Assembly (NCBI GenBank): GCA_034440615.1
Contig: JAOTOM010003959.1
Coordinates: 62,001-126,000 of the forward strand
Length of the DNA: 64,000 bases
Reading direction: 5' to 3'
Source of the DNA: Ashinkailepas kermadecensis
Lineage: Eukaryota; Arthropoda; Thecostraca; Neolepadidae
Shown here: piece by piece, positions 59,531-64,000 of the stretch
Position numbering within the stretch: position 1 is the stretch's first letter
How the letters are laid out: the number at the start of each line of letters is the position of its first letter
Program-made: the position numbers and the translations under genes
The notes under the pieces: model-generated
Databases searched by the model: none
Seen by the model: only the letters and a program-made list of their open reading frames with translations
Told to the model about the DNA's origin: nothing

Positions 59531-59789
59531 GGGACAAAAGGGCACAGTCTCCTTCGGTAGGCCACTGTCTCTACCCAGACACAGAAATTACCTATATGCG
59601 AAACCAGGAACTCAGCTCCGAACTACCCAACACCAAGCATTTAATCTTAGGAAACTTCTTCCACTCCAATCTCCCGCTCTTCACAAGCAAAAGGCATGGG
59701 CACGGTTAATGCGGCGGGAAATTCACGTCCTACTCGCATGTGTCGCCGCTCTGGCGGCTGCATCTGGAAGCTTTCGCGCGTTGTCTCCC

Positions 59790-59970
59790 ATTGAAGGTCA
59801 CCAATGACTTCGCCGAGAGAGGAGTAGCTCTCATGCAAGACTACCTTCCCCACCTGACACGCGACGAAGAGCAGCGCCAGTTCCTCTTTCAGTCCGTCGA
59901 AGCCCACCGCCAGACATTCCCGGATTCCAAAAAGAAAACCGTTGTTGGCGGCATACCTATTAAGAACTAG
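59790..59970 (+). pseudogene. hAT-like transposase, C-terminal segment
   Basis: Reads LKVTNDFAERGVALMQDYLP, then HLTRDEEQRQFLFQSVEAHR, then QTFPDSKKKTVVGG and a stop at 59968. In this transposase family the AERG...QTFPD block follows directly after the WETREDFQ-like block. Here the two are 2.2 kb apart, with repeats between, so the gene has been split by insertions (or contains an intron). Confidence 0.7.
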
Positions 59971-60228
59971 GCAACAATGAGTGGGAGATAGGAACCCATG
60001 AACCCCCCCCCCCCCCCCACCAAAGAGGGGATAATACTCACTTCATGTGAGGGGGACCTAGACATGCCCTTAGATAGGTACTATGTAAAAATTCGGAGGC
60101 ATTGCGGCACCAGAAAGAATTGAGCTATGTTCACCAAATTCGGCAATCGTAGGTATTAAACCAAATGGAACAATTATGCAGGGTGAGACATTAAACTTGT
60201 CGAAGAAAAAAAATTAAGGACCACCCTA

Positions 60229-60318
60229 ATATATATATATATATATATATATGAATGAGGATGGATGATGATAACAAACAAATCATCCATCCTCATTCAT
60301 ACTTGTCTATGGATAACT

Positions 60319-60397
<79 letters not shown>

Positions 60398-60430
60398 TTA
60401 TTTATTTATGTATTTATTTATTTCACGATA
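60229..60430. repeat. (TA)n microsatellite with hairpin, right of the hAT-like element
   Basis: TA repeats at 60229-60250 and 60322-60392, then (TTTA)n to about 60422. Between them lies a perfect 19-bp inverted repeat (60251-60269 and 60282-60300). Confidence 0.95.
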
Positions 60431-60483
60431 CATGCCCTCCACGTATTGTGGCTGTTATGGACATATGTATGTATGTATGTATG

Positions 60484-60664
60484 AACCACATTATATCAAC
60501 TGGTATGTCAAGTGTCATCTTATTCCTTTGCATCGTTTCCCACGGTCCTAAAAGCACTTCATTTACGCATTCAGACACCAAGTCGCATGTTTTCAAAGAA
60601 ACTAATCTGTGAATTATATATATATATATATATGTATATTTACATGTATACATACATACATACA

Positions 60665-60721
<57 letters not shown>

Positions 60722-60812
60722 CATACATATACATACACATACATAAGACCGTGGGAAACGATGCAAAGAAATAAGATGACACTTGACATACCAGTTGATA
60801 TAATGTGGTTGC
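60484..60812. repeat. 64-bp inverted duplication around TA/CATA repeats
   Basis: 60484-60547 (AACCACATTATATCAACTGG to CCCACGGTC) returns inverted at 60749-60812 with about one mismatch. The centre holds (TA)n and (CATA)n microsatellites. Confidence 0.9.
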
Positions 60813-61578
60813 TCCCTTTGAACCCTCATTGGGTATTATTGAACGATGGAGACTGGAGATGGGCGCTAAATGACCAAACCTGGTCGATGCGCCCTAAAAC
60901 TCAATTAACCAACCGAAGAGGGAGACTGGAGACTGGAGTTTTGCCTAAGCCAGCTGAATTTTCTCAAGTTGAATTGCCGCCATGGGTTGACTCGGCTCTT
61001 GCAAGCCACATCGCTTTTCATAGGCTAACAATTCGCAACTATTAAGCATAGAACAATGCAGCTTTCTCAACATCATCACCATGAAATCGAACAGGTCACG
61101 GCAAGGAGGTTCGGTTTCTTATACGCATCCGGCGGTTGTCATGTGACCCGGCGAGGGTGGGCCGGTAACAGGCCAAGGAGGTTCATAGACTACCATATCG
61201 AGGCATTGGTGACACGCTAAATTCGGGACACAAGTGACAGGTTAACCTGGGTTTGCACGATTGGGTTTATGTTATCAGAGCCTGCGCTATAACCTCGGCT
61301 TGATGCCGACACGGATCACAAAATACGCGCCTTAAAATCGTTGAACTGAGAAAGGCATGTTCTACTAGTGTGCAGTATTTGCTAAGGGCTGATCCCTGTC
61401 GTATTGCAGAATACTTACAGAAATGAACTTTTTTTTCATTGAATCAAATGTCAAGTTTGCCGAACGTCGAAGCAATATTTCATCGCTATCAGCAATGATC
61501 AATATCATGCTACATGCAGAATAGAAAGCATGGCATAGAAAGCATAGAAAACATAGAAAACATCGAAAGTGGTTAAAT

Positions 61579-61582
61579 GCAC

Positions 61583-61672
<90 letters not shown>

Positions 61673-61697
61673 GCACGCACGCACGCATACACGCACC
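61579..61697. repeat. (CA)n / (CGCA)n microsatellite
   Basis: CA repeats followed by CGCA units. It is the strand mirror of the composite microsatellite at 2100-2283. Confidence 0.97.
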
Positions 61698-62279
61698 ACA
61701 CCGTTGAAGCCTGGTAAACTCTGGTAAGCGATCCAGGTTGCTGAAAATTAGTTCGTCCTTGTTCCCGACGTTTTTAAAAAGCACGCCATGGTGCTGGAAA
61801 GCGTATTGCACTGACCCCATGGGGCATTATTGATGCTCCCCATACTGTAATTCAACACACAACTATGGCATTAATTCCTGCTCAGTCTCCAATAATTAAC
61901 GGTGGTTTCACACTAAGAATGACGGATGGGCCGGTTACATGTCGTGCTGAAGCAACATAAGCAAAAACATTTTATGGTATTATAGTTGGATGGTATCCGC
62001 GTGAAGAAATATTTTATAATCACGGAAATCGGAGTATGTCGCTTGCAATACAGTGCACAATAAATACTAATATATATTATTTAGCGCTCTGGCGAGGAAC
62101 ATGAGCACAGGAACATGAGCATTAGTAATATCATAAATGATAATACTCATTTATCATACAACATATGCCTAACGCCCAACAACTTGTGATTATCAATGAA
62201 ATTGGCGTAATTTAATCAAGCAGCTAATGGACTTGGCAGTGAATCTGAATTAAGCCAGCAAGTGCCTCCTCGGGACTTG

Positions 62280-63070
62280 CCGTACCGGTGGCTCAGTCGG
62301 TTAGAGCGCTATCCCGCACCAGTCTCCTTCCTGTCTTAGCGAGACTGGGTTCGAGTCGCTTGGTGCGCGCGCTTTTAGCCCCCGGATGGGAGGATCAGTT
62401 GCAATTGGCACGATAAGGTCGAGAGCGAGCTGCCGGGGTGGCCGTGTCGGTGTATTGACAGCACGTGAAGCATTTTGCCCAATTTCTACGGAAAACTGCA
62501 ATTCATGGATCGGTTGGTCAGGCCAGGGTTCACGCAACAAGTTCTGCTTAGTTCTTGGATCCGGGTCCATAAAGCCACCCCAGCAAGAATTGGAACTACA
62601 TTTCTAAAAGGTATACAAGTTGGACATTCTATTATTATTTTGGGGCCAGATAATGCTTCATTGACATCATAAACCTCCCATCTCCTTTCACTACATCTTT
62701 GCAGCCGAACCTCTTCTAACCTTTCCAGTTCGTTCTGTGTTGCCGGAGTCAGAAATCCGCCTCTATCAATTGTTGCTTGTCGACAGGAGTCCATGGGGCC
62801 GCGGTAACTCAGCTGGTAGAGCGTCGGACTCTTGATCGCAAGATTGTGGGTTCAAATCTCACAACCGACGGGATTTACCGTGTCCACCCGCAACCAATCG
62901 GCGCGAGAGGTTGGCGAGGATATACAACCTTGCGGTTGAATGTGTCGAAAGAGAGCCTAAGGTTTCACAGGAGTCCATTGGTAGCCTGCTCGTTGAACTG
63001 CCAATGTTGTTTGGCCGACCGAGGAATGCAAAGCAGGAACAGCGTAGACCGGTGTTTCTCACTTCATGGC
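62280..63070 (+). mobile_element. SINE-B: long tRNA-headed SINE (split by SINE-A)
   Basis: The head TACCGGTGGCTCAGTCGGTT (A box) and GGGTTCGAGTCGCTT (B box) is separated by an extended middle. The body runs through CCGGGGTGGCCGTGTCGGTG and TTCACGCAACAAG to GTTGTTTGGCCGACCGAGGA and CTCACTTCATGGCT. Without the nested SINE-A it is about 610 bp, long for a SINE. The open frames inside are not conserved as proteins among copies. Confidence 0.8.
62795..62966 (+). mobile_element. SINE-A inserted into SINE-B
   Basis: A complete copy: GGGGCCGCGGTAACTCAG, GACTCTTGATC, GGTTCAAATCTC, then body and tail. ACAGGAGTCCAT occurs at 62783-62794 and 62967-62978, a perfect 12-bp target duplication. The surrounding sequence is a SINE-B copy that becomes continuous when SINE-A is removed. 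Confidence 0.92.
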
Positions 63071-63079
63071 TCTCACTTC

Positions 63080-63164
63080 ATAATTATTGGTCTGGAGCGA
63101 CACAGCCCACGTTCCAGCGGCCAGCCATAGTTAAGGGTACCCTGGAACATTTCACTACAGGCGA
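63080..63164 (+). repeat. Dispersed 84-bp repeat, copy 2
   Basis: Reads TAATTATTGGTCTGGAGCGA, CACAGCCCACGTTCCAGCGG, CCAGCCATAGTTAAGGGTAC and on to ACTACAGGC. It directly follows the end of the split SINE-B. Confidence 0.8.
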
Positions 63165-64000
63165 GTGTACCATCCACTGTAGGCACGACATTCCGCCTCG
63201 GAAGCCGACTGACCTAATGATGTAGCCATTATATCAGATATAATCTGATGCGTTCGATCCTGGTAAATTGTGATACCGTGGCTGGTCCGGTTTTCGCTGT
63301 CGGCCGGTCAGGCGCCAGTCGGCCCCAATCTGGCTATACGAGCGTAGTGCCAGTTCGGAAATAGTGTGCGAGTTTATTAACTCCCTGCGATATATGGGAA
63401 GCCGGATATCGATTTCCAGGACTTGATTAGTCTCGTCGGATGCAGTTTTATACCTTCGAATATGATTTGGCATTTCTATGGTGTGCATTATGTGTTATCC
63501 TGCTTACCAGATGCTTTTTCTTATTCCTTAATAAATGATTGCTTGAATTTGTATTACTTGTACGCGTCGAAGCAATTTCATATATATTTTTCATGCTTCG
63601 TTGTAATACGTCGATAATCAAGATCCACGTCGAGCAGAAGCCACTGCATACGTTTTAGCACCACCTTTTCCTTGCCTGTTCAGTAATGATGCGCAGCACA
63701 GTTTTATATTCTGCCTTTGCTTTTGAAATATATGTTTGGTATTGGGTTTCAAATCGAAGGGTTTTTCGTCACTGAGCCAAATCATTTGTACCAATTATAT
63801 TTTTTGTATATGTTCACCTACGTAAAACAAATGCGTATTTTATTAAATACCACGTCATGAATAGAAAATAACTATTTTTCATGACCAATCAACACACGAC
63901 AATCCTTACTAACTTTAACATCTACCCACAATTACTACTACGTTGAATAATCCCTTATGTGAATCTCTCTGTCGCCCTCATATCAACTCCAAATCATGAC
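63165..64000. other. Intronic, no gene seen
   Basis: AT-rich, with no recognisable exon or repeat. The next SLC7A exon was looked for here and not found. Confidence 0.4.

Larger units (their letters stand above)
57661..59789. other. Non-coding repeats inside the hAT-like element
   Basis: This stretch separates two parts of the transposase. It contains a dispersed repeat (about 57940-58150), a 333-bp MITE (58189-58521), GC-rich degenerate tandem DNA (58975-59530) and a short fragment starting GGCGGATCCAGG near 58893 that resembles a MITE end. I see no gene in it. Confidence 0.6.

Noticed and set aside
59104..59709. 201-codon open frame inside the hAT-like element
   Set aside because: It follows GC-rich degenerate tandem DNA (GPQ/FLGP words) and overlaps an equally open frame at 59238-59807. 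No domain.

Overview
This is metazoan genomic DNA, most probably from a marine or other non-model invertebrate with large, repeat-rich introns. The phylum cannot be fixed from the sequence. There are GT-AG spliced exons, several families of non-LTR retrotransposons, tRNA-headed SINEs, DNA transposons, and abundant micro- and minisatellites. Nothing looks prokaryotic. Most long open frames are decayed transposon pieces or translated tandem repeats.

One host gene is recognisable, on the + strand: a cationic amino acid transporter of the SLC7A (CAT) family. Three consecutive exons lie at 9147-9302, 29549-29653 and 36957-37121. All have phase-1 borders and join into one continuous protein segment from the fourth to about the seventh membrane-spanning region. 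The introns between them are 20.2 kb and 7.3 kb. The intron before 9147 and the one after 37121 run past the window edges as far as I can see, so nearly everything else here is probably intronic. Each exon lies close to a minisatellite. A 30-bp array starts 124 bp after exon A. A 20-bp array ends about 18 bp before exon B. A 49-bp array of about 28 units ends directly at exon C, and every unit carries a copy of the branch-point/pyrimidine-tract/CAG signal.

Layout. 1-9 kb: a MITE (1570-1887), GT and TA microsatellites, a decayed Ty3/gypsy gag-pol (about 4290-6850, minus) and an RNase H relic (8114-8281). 9-30 kb (first intron): minisatellite, SINEs, a CR1/Jockey-type LINE (14.25-16.55 kb), a zone dense in AGGTCA motifs (24.7-26.4 kb) and a second LINE (26.9-29.4 kb) inserted into the 20-bp minisatellite. 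30-37 kb (second intron): two 49-bp arrays and a nearly complete LINE on the minus strand (31.5-34.5 kb). 37-64 kb (third intron): a LINE ORF1 (40.6-41.4 kb), a LINE endonuclease (43.2-44.5 kb), an E-box-bearing 75/76-bp array (45.1-45.65 kb), SINEs, a decayed gene of a PIN-like plus CXC-domain family (50.2-53.7 kb), and a 5.05-kb hAT-like DNA transposon (55181-60228) with terminal inverted repeats, sitting inside a TA microsatellite.

The best leads are the array of duplicated 3' splice signals before exon C, the hAT-like element with its ends, the PIN/CXC family as a possible mobile element, and the modular SINEs in which one body is joined to different tRNA heads.
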